From assembly GCF_036017035.1 (NCBI RefSeq), contig NZ_JAYXHS010000005.1, positions 1-64,000 of the forward strand: a DNA stretch of 64,000 nt, read 5' to 3'. Position 1 is the stretch's first letter; every line of letters starts with the position of its first letter. The notes under the pieces are model-generated. The model was given only the letters and a program-made list of their open reading frames with translations. It ran no database searches and had not been told where the DNA came from. This document shows, piece after piece, positions 35,592-44,573 of the stretch. The translations under genes were made by a program, and so were the position numbers. This DNA is from Viridibacterium silvisoli. Its GTDB lineage: Bacteria > Pseudomonadota > Gammaproteobacteria > Burkholderiales > Rhodocyclaceae.

Positions 35592-36581
35592 ATGCTGCGT
35601 GTCTGCATTATCGGCGGCAGCGGTCACTACCGCTATGTGCTCGAAGGCCTCGACAAGCGTGCCCGGCTGGTTGGCTTCGCACCGGGCTCCGACGGCGAAG
35701 ACATCGGCAAGCTCAAAGCAGCCCTCGCCGACAACAAACTCGACGCAACGCAGTACGAAGACTGGCAGACGATGCTGGACATCTGCCAACCCGATATCGT
35801 CGCCATCAACTGCCATTTCGGCGACCATGGCCTCCTCAATATCGACAGCCTGAAGCGCGGCCTGCATGTCTTCTCCGAGAAACCCGTTGCCACGACACTG
35901 GGCGAACTGGCGACCTTGCGCGCTGCCCATGCAGCCAGCGGCAAGTGCTTCTCTGCCATGTTCGGCATCCGCTACAAGCCGTGGTTCCTGACTGCACATG
36001 AGGCCGTCAAGGCCGGGCGGATCGGCGAGATACGCCTGATGCAGGCCCAGAAGTCCTACAAGCTCGGCACCCGCCCTGCTTTCTTCGCCACGCGCGGCAC
36101 GTATGGCGGCACCATCCCCTGGGTTGGCAGCCATGCAGTCGACTGGGTGAGATGGCTCTCAGGAGAAGAGTTCAAGTCGGTGTTTGCAACACAATCGACG
36201 CGACACAACCAGCACAACGGCCAGCTCGAAGTCAGCGCGCAATGCCAGTTCACACTGGGCAAGGAAATCTGCGCCTCGGTCAGCATCGACTATCTGCGCC
36301 CGGCCACCGCCAACTCGCACGATGACGATCGCATCCGCATTGTCGGCACGGAAGGGGTACTGGAAGTGCGCGAGAAGAACGTGCTGCTGATTGACGCCAA
36401 GACACCGGGAGTTCAGACGCTTGCGCAGTCGCCGGAGAAGTCCATTTTCTCGGAGTTTATCGACGAGGTCCTCGGCACCGGAAAATGCATGGTCTCGGCC
36501 GACGACGCATTTGCCGTCACGCAAGCCAGTCTCCTTGCACGCCAATCGGCCGACGAGAGCAAGCTCCTGAGCTTTGTCTGA
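35592..36581 (+). CDS. Gfo/Idh/MocA-family oxidoreductase
   Basis: A 329-residue NAD(P)-dependent oxidoreductase. The N-terminal Rossmann domain begins MLRVCIIGGSGHYRYVLEGLD, which deviates from the usual GxGxxG. The Gfo/Idh/MocA signature EKPVATTLGEL lies near residue 98-108. The C-terminal alpha/beta domain contains GGTIPWVGSHAVDWVRWLSGEE, including the His typical of the catalytic region. ATG 35592 has AGGAG at 35581-35585. The long open frame upstream is antisense to the NolW-like gene and was excluded. Substrate, probably a sugar or polyol, unknown. Confidence 0.85.
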   Translation: MLRVCIIGGSGHYRYVLEGLDKRARLVGFAPGSDGEDIGKLKAALADNKLDATQYEDWQTMLDICQPDIVAINCHFGDHGLLNIDSLKRGLHVFSEKPVATTLGELATLRAAHAASGKCFSAMFGIRYKPWFLTAHEAVKAGRIGEIRLMQAQKSYKLGTRPAFFATRGTYGGTIPWVGSHAVDWVRWLSGEEFKSVFATQSTRHNQHNGQLEVSAQCQFTLGKEICASVSIDYLRPATANSHDDDRIRIVGTEGVLEVREKNVLLIDAKTPGVQTLAQSPEKSIFSEFIDEVLGTGKCMVSADDAFAVTQASLLARQSADESKLLSFV

Positions 36582-36733
36582 CCGGCCGTCGGCCAAGCGC
36601 CCTGCATCCTGTTGCAAATGGGCAACACCCCCGCAAACCCAGGCAAGCCATATGGCATTATGCCGTCAGGGAGGAGTTCACCCACGCAGGACCCGGGTCG
36701 CTTCGCTGGATTCACACTCTTACGGAAGGCAAT

Positions 36734-37558
36734 ATGAAAGTAACAACGCTTGCCATTCTTGGCGTGCTGAGCCTGAACATCGCTCACGCCGAAGGTATCA
36801 AGGCCGTCAACAACCAGATCGGTTTGAGTTTTGGGGGCCAGCACATCGACTACGTTGAAAAGGACACTTACAACGTCACCAGCGATGGCATTCTGGACTC
36901 TGAAAAAGGCTGGCAGCCAGGCTTGAAGCTTCATTACAGCCTGCAGGGCGATCGCCTGGGCATCAAGGATCTCTACTTCAAGGCCTCCTACGCCTACGCC
37001 AAGGGCATGACGGACTACAAGGGCTACTTGCAGAACCTGAACACTGGCGCGTTGACCCCCTACAACACCGAAACCCATACCAGCAGTACCGATGCACAGC
37101 TGAAGCTGGGCAAGGGCTTTCTTGTGGGTTCAAAGACGCAGCTGACCCCCTACGTGGCTTACAACTATCGCGAGTGGGAACGCGACATGTCGTTCGACCC
37201 ATATGGCTATCTTGAAATGTACTCGCATGACGCGGCTTCAGTCGGCCTGCTGACGCAGTATGCGTTCACGCCTAACCTGGTCGGCTCACTGGATTTCAGC
37301 GTGGGCTATATGTTCAACGCCCAGATGGTCGTCGAGAATTATTACAAGTTCGATCTCGGCAAGCGCCCGGTGTACGCGCTCGAACTGGGCCTCGACTATG
37401 CCATTACGAAGGCATGGCACGTGTTTGGCAACATGCAATACATGCAGTACAACTACGGCGAATCGAATACCGTTCCGACCGTGATTGGCAACATGGTGGA
37501 GCCGAACTCCAAGTCAAAGATCCTGCAGTTCTACGTCGGCGCGGCCTACGCTTTCTAA
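36734..37558 (+). CDS. Outer-membrane beta-barrel protein
   Basis: A 274-residue protein with a short signal peptide (MKVTTLAILGVLSLNIAHA), then alternating beta strands with aromatic girdles (NQIGLSFGGQHIDYVEK, LKLHYSLQGDRLGIKDLYFKASYAYA, LTPYVAYNYREWERDM, GSLDFSVGYMFNAQMVV, ILQFYVGAAYAF). It ends in Phe, the usual BamA recognition residue. About ten to twelve strands are suggested, so a small porin or adhesin-like barrel is likely. Composition (Lys, Tyr and Asn rich) differs from neighbours as expected for a barrel. No specific family recognised. Confidence 0.75.
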   Translation: MKVTTLAILGVLSLNIAHAEGIKAVNNQIGLSFGGQHIDYVEKDTYNVTSDGILDSEKGWQPGLKLHYSLQGDRLGIKDLYFKASYAYAKGMTDYKGYLQNLNTGALTPYNTETHTSSTDAQLKLGKGFLVGSKTQLTPYVAYNYREWERDMSFDPYGYLEMYSHDAASVGLLTQYAFTPNLVGSLDFSVGYMFNAQMVVENYYKFDLGKRPVYALELGLDYAITKAWHVFGNMQYMQYNYGESNTVPTVIGNMVEPNSKSKILQFYVGAAYAF

Positions 37559-37577
37559 ACCGTAACGCCTGATCAAG

Positions 37578-37610
37578 AAACGGCTCCGCAATCAGATGCG
37601 GGGCCGTTTT
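37578..37610. terminator. Intrinsic terminator between the barrel gene and zapE
   Basis: AAACGGCTCCGCA pairs (one mismatch) with TGCGGGGCCGTTT around a 6-base loop and ends in TTTT on the plus strand. On the minus strand the stem is followed by a weaker T-rich CGTTTCTT, so it may also end the long TCA transcript downstream of zapE. Confidence 0.8.
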
Positions 37611-37652
37611 ATTTCCAGCAGGTGGTGGCAGTGGCAGACGCACCGGAGAGGC

Positions 37653-38765
37653 TCACTCCGGCCGGTGCGGCTCCGCCAGATATTCGCGCGTGCGCATTTC
37701 GATCAAGCGTGAAACCGTCCGCGGAAACTCCTGCGCATTCGGCCCTTCCCGATATAACTCGCCTGCCTCTGCTGCTGCGCTGACGATGAACTTGACCCGT
37801 GCGTCATAGAGAACATCAACCAGCCAGGTAAAACGCCGCGCTTCGTTACCTTGGACTCTTGTCATAACGGGCACGTCTGAAAGCAGGAGCGTATGGTGCT
37901 CGCGGGCAATTTCCAGATAGTCGTTTTGTGAACGCATGCCGCCGCACAAGGTCTGGAAATCAAACCACAGAACACCAGGTGCCATGCGGCGCGCTTTCAC
38001 CTTGCGCCCCAGCAGATCGATCTCCCCTGCCTTGCCCGGCGAACCAGCTATCTCGCCGAAATGAGCCGCCAGCCTGCTATCTGCTTCGAGACCGTTCGGC
38101 ACGATGAAAGTATTCATGCGTTCGAGAGAACGCAGGCGATAGTCCGTCCCGTCATCCACTTCGACGACATCGAAGCGCTCTTTCATCAGCTTGATCGTGG
38201 GAATGAAGTTCTGACGCTGCAGGCCATTCGGATAGAGCCCATCCGGAGGGTAGTTTGACGTCATGACAAACACCACACCGCGTTCGAACAAAGCCTCGAG
38301 CAAGCGCCCAAGCATCATTGCATCCGCAATGTCCGAGACGTGAAATTCGTCGAAGCACAACAGGCGCGTCTTCTCTGCAATGCTGTCGGCAACATGTGCC
38401 AAGGGATCGTCATGATCTTTCGCCTCACGCAACTGGGCGTGGATCGATTGCATGAAGGAATGAAAATGCGCGCGGCGTTTGCGCTTGTACGGAACAGCAT
38501 CGAAGAAGCTGTCCATGATGAAGCTCTTGCCCCTGCCGACCCCACCCCACAAATAGACGCTTCTGGGCAAATCGGGATTGAAGATGAGCTTGCGCAGCGC
38601 TGAACGGCGCTTGGCCTTAAAGGCCAACAAACCGGTGTAGAGCTCCTGCAGGCGTTCGACTGCGCCCAATTGCGCAGAGTCTGCCTTGTAGCCACGCGCG
38701 GCCAGCAGGGCGTTGTAGGCGTCGATTACACCCAGTTCGGGAACATTGAGGATCTGGTGGGACAT
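37653..38765 (-). CDS. zapE: Cell-division ATPase ZapE (AFG1-like)
   Basis: A 370-residue AAA-type P-loop ATPase of the ZapE/AFG1 family. In E. coli ZapE acts at the division ring under stress; AFG1 relatives in mitochondria help degrade or assemble respiratory-chain proteins. Walker A is GGVGRGKS (residues 74-81), Walker B LLCFDEFHVSD (about 135-146), and VFVMTSNYPPDGLYPNGLQR is the conserved sensor region. It is the last gene of the sdh-gltA-suc-lpd run, following lpd after 91 bases with a hairpin between. Confidence 0.93.
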   Translation of the reverse strand: MSHQILNVPELGVIDAYNALLAARGYKADSAQLGAVERLQELYTGLLAFKAKRRSALRKLIFNPDLPRSVYLWGGVGRGKSFIMDSFFDAVPYKRKRRAHFHSFMQSIHAQLREAKDHDDPLAHVADSIAEKTRLLCFDEFHVSDIADAMMLGRLLEALFERGVVFVMTSNYPPDGLYPNGLQRQNFIPTIKLMKERFDVVEVDDGTDYRLRSLERMNTFIVPNGLEADSRLAAHFGEIAGSPGKAGEIDLLGRKVKARRMAPGVLWFDFQTLCGGMRSQNDYLEIAREHHTLLLSDVPVMTRVQGNEARRFTWLVDVLYDARVKFIVSAAAEAGELYREGPNAQEFPRTVSRLIEMRTREYLAEPHRPE

Positions 38766-38795
38766 GACTCGTCTACTGTGGCGCGCAAAATGAAA

Positions 38796-38846
38796 CGGGG
38801 TGAAGCGTACTTAGCGCTCCACCCCGCTCTACCGTTACTTCAACGG
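38796..38846 (-). repeat. Hairpins between lpd and zapE
   Basis: CGGGGTG (38796-38802) pairs with CACCCCG (38820-38826), with an additional inner GCG/CGC pairing; a second small stem CCGTT/AACGG lies at 38832-38846. No T-run follows on the minus strand, so these are more likely RNA-processing or stabilising structures than terminators. Confidence 0.5.
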
Positions 38847-38856
38847 AACGCTTCGA

Positions 38857-40281
38857 TCAGAAATGGAGCGAACGCTTGTCGACAGCGAGCGCTGCTTCAT
38901 GCATCACTTCCGACAGCGTCGGGTGCGCATGGCTGGTACGAGCGATGTCTTCCGACGAAGCGCCGAACTCCATGCTCACGACAGCTTCAGCGATCAGCTC
39001 GGAAGCATTCGTACCGATGATGTGCGCGCCAAGGATCTGGTCGGTTTCAGCGTGCGCCAGCACCTTCACGAAGCCGGTCGAGTCACCCTGACTCAAAGCG
39101 CGGCCGTTCGCCAGGAAAGGAATCTGCCCCGCCTTGTAAGGGATGTTGGCAGCTTTCAACTCCTGCTCGGTCTTGCCAACCCAGGCGATTTCCGGATGCG
39201 TGTAGATGACCCATGGAATCAGGTTGTAGTTGATGTGACCCGCCTGACCGGCGATCACTTCAGCCACCATCACACCTTCTTCCATACCTTTGTGCGCGAG
39301 CATCGGACCCGGCACCACGTCACCCACTGCCCACACGTTCTGCAGGTTGGTGGCGCAATGCTCGTCGACCTTGATGCGGCCACGATCATCGAGTTCCAGA
39401 CCGACCGCTGCGACATTCAGGCCGCCCGTGTTGGGCACGCGGCCAACGGCAACGATCAGCTTGTCGACTTCCAGCGTCTGCTCGCCATCATCGTTCTCAT
39501 ACTTGATGGTGACGATGTTCTCGCCAGGCAACACTTCCTTGATCTTGATACCCATGTGGATCTTCAGACCTTGCTTGGTCGTGAAGATCTTCCAGGCTTC
39601 CTTGGCAACCGCCGCATCGGCTGCGCCGAGGAATTCAGGAGCTGCTTCAAGAATGGTCACTTCCGAGCCCAGGCGCTTCCAGACCGAACCCATTTCCAAG
39701 CCGATCACGCCCGCGCCGATCACGCCAAGACGCTTGGGCGCCTCGTTGATATCGAGCGCACCGGTGTTGTCCATGATGAGCTTCTGGTCCACCGGGATGC
39801 CAGGCAAGTGACGTGCGCTGGAACCCGTTGCAACGATGACGTGCTTGGCGCTGACGATTTCGTCTGCGATCTTGACCTGCCACATGCCATCGGCCTGCCC
39901 CACAAAGCTGCCATGACCCGGCAGGAAGGTGACCTTGTACTTCTTGAACAGACCTTTGATGCCAGTGACGAGTTGCGTGACGATGTTCGTCTTGCGCTTG
40001 ATCATCAGCGGTACATCGATCGTGACATTCTCGGCCTTGATACCGTGCATGACGAACGAATGGTTGGCCTGATCAAACAACTCCGACGAATGCAACAGCG
40101 CCTTGGACGGGATGCAACCTACGTTCAGGCAGGTACCACCCAGACGTGGCTCGCCCTTCGGGTCGGCATAGGAATCAAACTCACAGCAAGCCGTATTGAG
40201 CCCGAGCTGCGAAGCGCGGATCGCTGCGACGTAGCCGGCTGGGCCGCCGCCAATCACGACGACATCGAATTGTTTCGACAT
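38857..40281 (-). CDS. lpdA: Dihydrolipoyl dehydrogenase (E3)
   Basis: The 474-residue FAD- and NAD-dependent E3 subunit that reoxidises dihydrolipoamide of the 2-oxoglutarate dehydrogenase complex. The N-terminal FAD motif is DVVVIGGGPAGYVAA, followed by the redox disulphide GGTCLNVGCIPSK (Cys51, Cys56). The NAD-binding motif is LGVIGAGVIGLEMGSVWKRLG, a second FAD motif reads VWAVGDVVPGPMLAHKGMEEG, and the C-terminal active-site HAHPTLSEVMHEAAL is intact. Gene order sucA-sucB-lpd makes it the dedicated E3 here. Confidence 0.96.
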   Translation of the reverse strand: MSKQFDVVVIGGGPAGYVAAIRASQLGLNTACCEFDSYADPKGEPRLGGTCLNVGCIPSKALLHSSELFDQANHSFVMHGIKAENVTIDVPLMIKRKTNIVTQLVTGIKGLFKKYKVTFLPGHGSFVGQADGMWQVKIADEIVSAKHVIVATGSSARHLPGIPVDQKLIMDNTGALDINEAPKRLGVIGAGVIGLEMGSVWKRLGSEVTILEAAPEFLGAADAAVAKEAWKIFTTKQGLKIHMGIKIKEVLPGENIVTIKYENDDGEQTLEVDKLIVAVGRVPNTGGLNVAAVGLELDDRGRIKVDEHCATNLQNVWAVGDVVPGPMLAHKGMEEGVMVAEVIAGQAGHINYNLIPWVIYTHPEIAWVGKTEQELKAANIPYKAGQIPFLANGRALSQGDSTGFVKVLAHAETDQILGAHIIGTNASELIAEAVVSMEFGASSEDIARTSHAHPTLSEVMHEAALAVDKRSLHF

Positions 40282-40306
40282 TATTCTTTCCTCTTAGGGG
40301 GAGGCT

Positions 40307-40331
40307 CCGGCGGGCTGCAATCAGCCGCGCC
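40307..40331 (-). repeat. Hairpin between sucB and lpd
   Basis: CCGGCGGGCTG and CAGCCGCGCCGG pair around a 4-base CAAT loop with one bulged base. It fills most of the 61-base gap and has no T-run, so it may modulate mRNA decay rather than terminate. Confidence 0.5.
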
Positions 40332-40342
40332 GGAATGGATCA

Positions 40343-41596
40343 TCAGATTTCGAGCAACAGACGCGCAGGATCTTCGAGCGCTTCCTTCATGGTCACCAGC
40401 CCCAGGACGGCTTCACGACCGTCAACGATGCGGTGGTCATAGGACATGGCAAGGTAGTTGATCGGACGCACCACGACTTGACCGTTCTCAACCACTGCGC
40501 GGTCCTTCGTAGCGTGCACCCCGAGAATCGCAGACTGTGGCGGGTTGATGATCGGCGTCGACAACATCGAACCGAACACGCCGCCATTGGAGATCGAGAA
40601 GGTACCGCCGGTGAGCTCTTCGATCGACAGCTTGCCGTCCTTGGCTTTCTGACCGAATTCGGCAATCTTCTTCTCGATGTCGGCCAGACTCATCTGGTCA
40701 GCATTGCGCAGGATAGGCACCACCAGACCACGTGGCGAGCCAACAGCGATACCGATGTCGATGTAGCCGTGATAGATGATGTCGTTACCATCAACCGAAG
40801 CGTTCAGGATCGGGTACTTCTTCAGTGCGGCACAAGCAGCCTTGACGAAGAACGACATGAAGCCGAGCTTCACGCCATGTTCCTTTTCGAACTTCTCCTG
40901 GTAACGCTTGCGCATCTCCATGACTGGCGCCATGTTCACTTCATTGAACGTCGTCAGGATGGCGTTGGTAGCTTGCGACTGCAGCAGGCGCTCGGCAATA
41001 CGTGCGCGCAGACGGCTCATTGGCACGCGCTGCTCAGCGCGATCTGCCAGCACGCTTTCAACCGACACAGGCGACGGCGGTTGCGGCAGTGGCTGACCCG
41101 CACCAACAACAACCGGCACCACGGTCGCAGCCGACGGCGCAGCAGGCTTGCCTGCGCCGATGGCGTCTGCCTTGGTCACGCGACCGCCAGGGCCCGTGCC
41201 TTGTACGCTGGCTTCGTCGATCCCCTTCTCGTTGAGGATCTTGCGCGCGGCTGGGCCATTGATGGACGCAGCTGCACCGGCACCCGCAGGGGCTGCCGCA
41301 GCTGCGGGCGTTGCAGCCGACGGCGCAGGCGCGCCTTCGTTCGAGGCACCTGCCTTGGCTTCGGTATCGATCTGTGCGATCAGATCCAGGCTGGTCACGG
41401 AGGAACCGTTGCCCTTGATGATCTTGACCAGCACGCCATCAGCCGGGGCCGGCGTTTCCAGCACGACCTTGTCGGTCTCGATGTCGATCAGGTTCTGGTC
41501 GCGCTTGACGGCTTGACCTTCCTTGGCGTGCCAGCTGACCAGCGTCGCTTCGGAAACTGACTCGGACAACTGCGGAACTTTTACTTCGATGATCAT
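40343..41596 (-). CDS. sucB: 2-Oxoglutarate dehydrogenase E2, dihydrolipoyl succinyltransferase
   Basis: A 417-residue E2 that transfers the succinyl group to CoA. The lipoyl domain (1-75) has the attachment lysine in IETDKVVLE (Lys43). An Ala/Pro linker follows, then the E3-binding domain GPAARKILNEKGIDEASVQGTGPGGRVTKAD (about 113-145), then the catalytic domain with the active-site YDHRIVDGRE near the end. ATG 41596 (MIIEVKVPQLSES) is the correct start; the extra 29 codons upstream lie in the sucA-sucB spacer. Confidence 0.96.
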   Translation of the reverse strand: MIIEVKVPQLSESVSEATLVSWHAKEGQAVKRDQNLIDIETDKVVLETPAPADGVLVKIIKGNGSSVTSLDLIAQIDTEAKAGASNEGAPAPSAATPAAAAAPAGAGAAASINGPAARKILNEKGIDEASVQGTGPGGRVTKADAIGAGKPAAPSAATVVPVVVGAGQPLPQPPSPVSVESVLADRAEQRVPMSRLRARIAERLLQSQATNAILTTFNEVNMAPVMEMRKRYQEKFEKEHGVKLGFMSFFVKAACAALKKYPILNASVDGNDIIYHGYIDIGIAVGSPRGLVVPILRNADQMSLADIEKKIAEFGQKAKDGKLSIEELTGGTFSISNGGVFGSMLSTPIINPPQSAILGVHATKDRAVVENGQVVVRPINYLAMSYDHRIVDGREAVLGLVTMKEALEDPARLLLEI

Positions 41597-41636
41597 GTTG
41601 TTTTTTCCTTGGTGTATGGGGTGCGAAGGACGCGGC

Positions 41637-44474
41637 TTACTTCGCCGGAACGCCCTGGTCCAGAGGACCGAACGCACCTTCAATCACTGCCTTCTGCTGA
41701 ACGTTGTGCTTCGCTGAGTAACCCACGGCTGGAGATGCGGAGGCCGGACGAGCGATCAGGAACAGTTCCTGATCCTTGCGCAGGCACTTCGCCAGATGCT
41801 GGCGCGATGCAAACCAGTACCAGCTACCCTGATTGCGTGGCTCTTCCTGACACCACACCACTTCCTTGGCATTCGGATATTTGTGCACGACTGCATCGAA
41901 AGCCTCTTCCGGGAACGGGTAGAGCTGTTCGACACGCACGATAACGACATCCTTGATGTCCTTCGCACGACGCTCTGCCAGCAACTCGTAATAGACCTTG
42001 CCGGAACACAAAACAATGCGCTTGGCCTTCTTCGCATCAATATTGTCGACTTCGTCGATGATGGTGCGATAGGTGCCGCTCGCCAACTCTTCCAGCGAGG
42101 ACGTGGCATCCTTGTGGCGCAGCAGCGACTTCGGCGTGATGACCACCAGCGGTTTACGCAGCGGACGCACCATCTGACGACGCAGCACGTGGAAGATCTG
42201 TGCTGGAGTCGAAGGCACGCACACTTGCCAGTTGTCTTCAGCGCACAGCTGCATGAAGCGTTCGATACGCGCTGACGAATGCTCTGGGCCCTGCCCTTCG
42301 TAACCGTGCGGCAGCAGCATCGTGATGCCGGCCTGACGCCCCCACTTGGCTTCACCGGAGGCGATGAACTGGTCGATGACGACTTGCGCGCCATTGGCGA
42401 AGTCACCGAACTGAGCTTCCCAGATGATCAGCTGGTTCGGCTCTGCCGTCGCATAGCCATACTCGAAACCGAGCACACCGGCTTCCGACAGCACGGAATC
42501 GATGACCACGAACGAAGCCTGGCCGTCCTGGATGCTTTGCAGCGGAATCGCACTGCCTGCATCCCACTTTTCGCGATTCTGGTCGTGGAAAACGGCGTGG
42601 CGATGCGAGAACGTACCGCGGCCGCAATCCTGACCGGACAGACGCACACCATAACCTTGTGCGACCAGCGAGGCGTAAGCGAGGTTTTCACCCATGCCCC
42701 AGTCCAGCGCGCGAGCGCCTTCACCCATGGCCTTGCGGCCTTCGACAACCTTCGCAACCGTAGGGTGCAAGGTGAAGCCTTCCGGCATCGTCGTCAGACG
42801 CTGCGCGAGACGCTTGAGTTCGGCCAAGGGCACGCCCGTATCACCTTCATCGGTGTAGGGCTTGTGCAGGTAGGGGCTCCAATCCTGCGCGTACTTGCGG
42901 CTGTGACCCGACAGAACCGGGTTGTAGAGCAGCTCGCCACGGTCCAGATGCTCGCGGTACTGCGCAATGATGCCGTCCGGCTCGTTCGCACCGCACACAC
43001 CCGTACCAATCAGGCGATCAGCGTACAGCTTGCGCGTGCCAGGGTGCTGAGCAATCTTCTTGTACATCAGCGGCTGAGTAACCATCGGCTCGTCGGCTTC
43101 GTTGTGGCCGAGTTTGCGATAGCACAGCAGATCGATGACAACGTCCTTCTTGAAGGTCTGGCGGAACTCGACTGCCAACTGGCAGGCAAGTGCCACGGCT
43201 TCAGGATCATCGCCATTGACGTGGAAGATCGGCGTGTCGGCCATCTTGAAGATGTCCGTGCAATACATCGACGAACGCGAGTCGCGTGGGTCGGAAGTCG
43301 TAAAGCCGATCTGGTTGTTGATGACGATGTGGATCGCACCACCGACACCATAGCCACGCGTCTGACTGAAATTCAGGATTTCCTGGTTGATGCCCTGACC
43401 TGCCACCGCAGCGTCACCGTGGATCAACACCGGCAGGACCTGGCTCTGGTTGCCGTCGCGGCGCTTCTGGCGCGCGAAGACCGACCCCAGCACGACGGGG
43501 TTCACGATTTCGAGGTGCGACGGGTTGAAAGCCAGCGTCAGGTGCACCGGGCCGCCAGCGGTATTCACATCGCTGGAGAAGCCCTTGTGGTACTTCACGT
43601 CGCCGGCAGCCAGCTCTTCGGCGTACTTGCCTTCGAACTCGCCGAACAAGGTCGACGGGCTCTTGCCCAGCGTATTCACCAGCACGTTCAGACGCCCGCG
43701 GTGGGCCATGCCGATGACGATTTCCTGCACGCCGTTGGCACCCGCCGTGTTGATGACGCTGTCCATCGCCACGATGGCGGATTCGCCACCTTCGAGCGAG
43801 AAACGCTTCTGGCCGACATACTTTGTGTGCAAGTACTTTTCCAGCGTTTCGGCAGCCGTCAGGCGTTCGAGGATGCGCTTCTTCTGCTCAGCGGGGAAAG
43901 CCGGCGTCGAGCGCATCGGCTCCAGACGCGACTGGATCCAGCGCTTCTGCGCGATGTCGCTGATGTACATGTACTCGGCAGCCAGCGTGCCGCAGTAGGT
44001 CTGGCGCAAAGCTTCGAGAATCTCGCGCAATGTCGCTTGGCTGTTCTGCTGGAACTGGAACGAACCGATATTGAATGGCGCCGACAGATCGGCTTCGGTG
44101 AAGCCGTAATGCGATGGCTCCAGCTCGGTAATTGAAGGACGTTCCTGACGCTTGAGCGGATCGATCTGCGCCCAGCGGTTACCCAGGAAGCGGTAGGCAT
44201 TGATCATCTGCAGCACGCCAACCTGGCGCTTGTCAGCGACGCCGGTCGAGGTGCCAGCGGTCTTGCCTTGCTTGGCCATCTGCGCGAACGACGCGATGAC
44301 AGGCGCATGCGCCACGTCACGGCCGTTGCCAGGCATATTCTGAAGCTGGTCGAAATAATCACGCCACTGATCAGATACAGCTGCGGGATTCTCGAGGTAG
44401 GTCTCGTACAGCTCCTCGATGAACGGCGCATTGCTGCCGAACAGATAGGAGTTGTTAAGGAAAGGTTTCATCAT
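41637..44474 (-). CDS. sucA: 2-Oxoglutarate dehydrogenase E1
   Basis: The 945-residue thiamine-diphosphate-dependent E1 that decarboxylates 2-oxoglutarate and succinylates the E2 lipoyl group. The N-terminal SNAPFIEELYETYLENPAAV helix binds the other subunits. Key sections are MAHRGRLNVLVNTLGKSP, the ThDP Mg2+-binding stretch GDAAVAGQGINQEILNFS, YGVGGAIHIVINNQIGFTTSDP, and the C-terminal pyrimidine-like domain with LPHGYEGQGPEHSSARIERF. Length fits E. coli SucA (933). Its leader can fold into the structure described for 44475-44573. Confidence 0.97.
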   Translation of the reverse strand: MMKPFLNNSYLFGSNAPFIEELYETYLENPAAVSDQWRDYFDQLQNMPGNGRDVAHAPVIASFAQMAKQGKTAGTSTGVADKRQVGVLQMINAYRFLGNRWAQIDPLKRQERPSITELEPSHYGFTEADLSAPFNIGSFQFQQNSQATLREILEALRQTYCGTLAAEYMYISDIAQKRWIQSRLEPMRSTPAFPAEQKKRILERLTAAETLEKYLHTKYVGQKRFSLEGGESAIVAMDSVINTAGANGVQEIVIGMAHRGRLNVLVNTLGKSPSTLFGEFEGKYAEELAAGDVKYHKGFSSDVNTAGGPVHLTLAFNPSHLEIVNPVVLGSVFARQKRRDGNQSQVLPVLIHGDAAVAGQGINQEILNFSQTRGYGVGGAIHIVINNQIGFTTSDPRDSRSSMYCTDIFKMADTPIFHVNGDDPEAVALACQLAVEFRQTFKKDVVIDLLCYRKLGHNEADEPMVTQPLMYKKIAQHPGTRKLYADRLIGTGVCGANEPDGIIAQYREHLDRGELLYNPVLSGHSRKYAQDWSPYLHKPYTDEGDTGVPLAELKRLAQRLTTMPEGFTLHPTVAKVVEGRKAMGEGARALDWGMGENLAYASLVAQGYGVRLSGQDCGRGTFSHRHAVFHDQNREKWDAGSAIPLQSIQDGQASFVVIDSVLSEAGVLGFEYGYATAEPNQLIIWEAQFGDFANGAQVVIDQFIASGEAKWGRQAGITMLLPHGYEGQGPEHSSARIERFMQLCAEDNWQVCVPSTPAQIFHVLRRQMVRPLRKPLVVITPKSLLRHKDATSSLEELASGTYRTIIDEVDNIDAKKAKRIVLCSGKVYYELLAERRAKDIKDVVIVRVEQLYPFPEEAFDAVVHKYPNAKEVVWCQEEPRNQGSWYWFASRQHLAKCLRKDQELFLIARPASASPAVGYSAKHNVQQKAVIEGAFGPLDQGVPAK

Positions 44475-44573
44475 TTGGGATCACCTGTATTTTCGGGTGT
44501 GATCAGGGCGGAGGGCGGTGTGGGTTGAAACGGCTGGCGAGACACCCCGCCAGCCACATACTTCAGGATCGAA
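44475..44573 (-). ncRNA. Structured sucA leader (candidate cis-regulatory RNA)
   Basis: On the minus strand the spacer between gltA and sucA contains an 8-bp hairpin GGCTGGCG / CGCCAGCC with loop GGGTGTCT (plus coordinates 44532-44555). Nearer the start codon GATCAC pairs with GTGATC (44499-44504 with 44479-44484); the second arm lies inside the sucA Shine-Dalgarno region AGGTG. The hairpin-loop GGGTGT can also pair with ACACCC (44495-44500), forming a pseudoknot that competes with the SD stem. A published motif, the sucA RNA motif of Burkholderiales, sits at this place and also overlaps the SD; whether this is a member needs a covariance-model search. Confidence 0.55.

Noticed and set aside
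42279..44135. 618-codon open frame on the plus strand
   Set aside because: Antisense to sucA, no recognisable domain.
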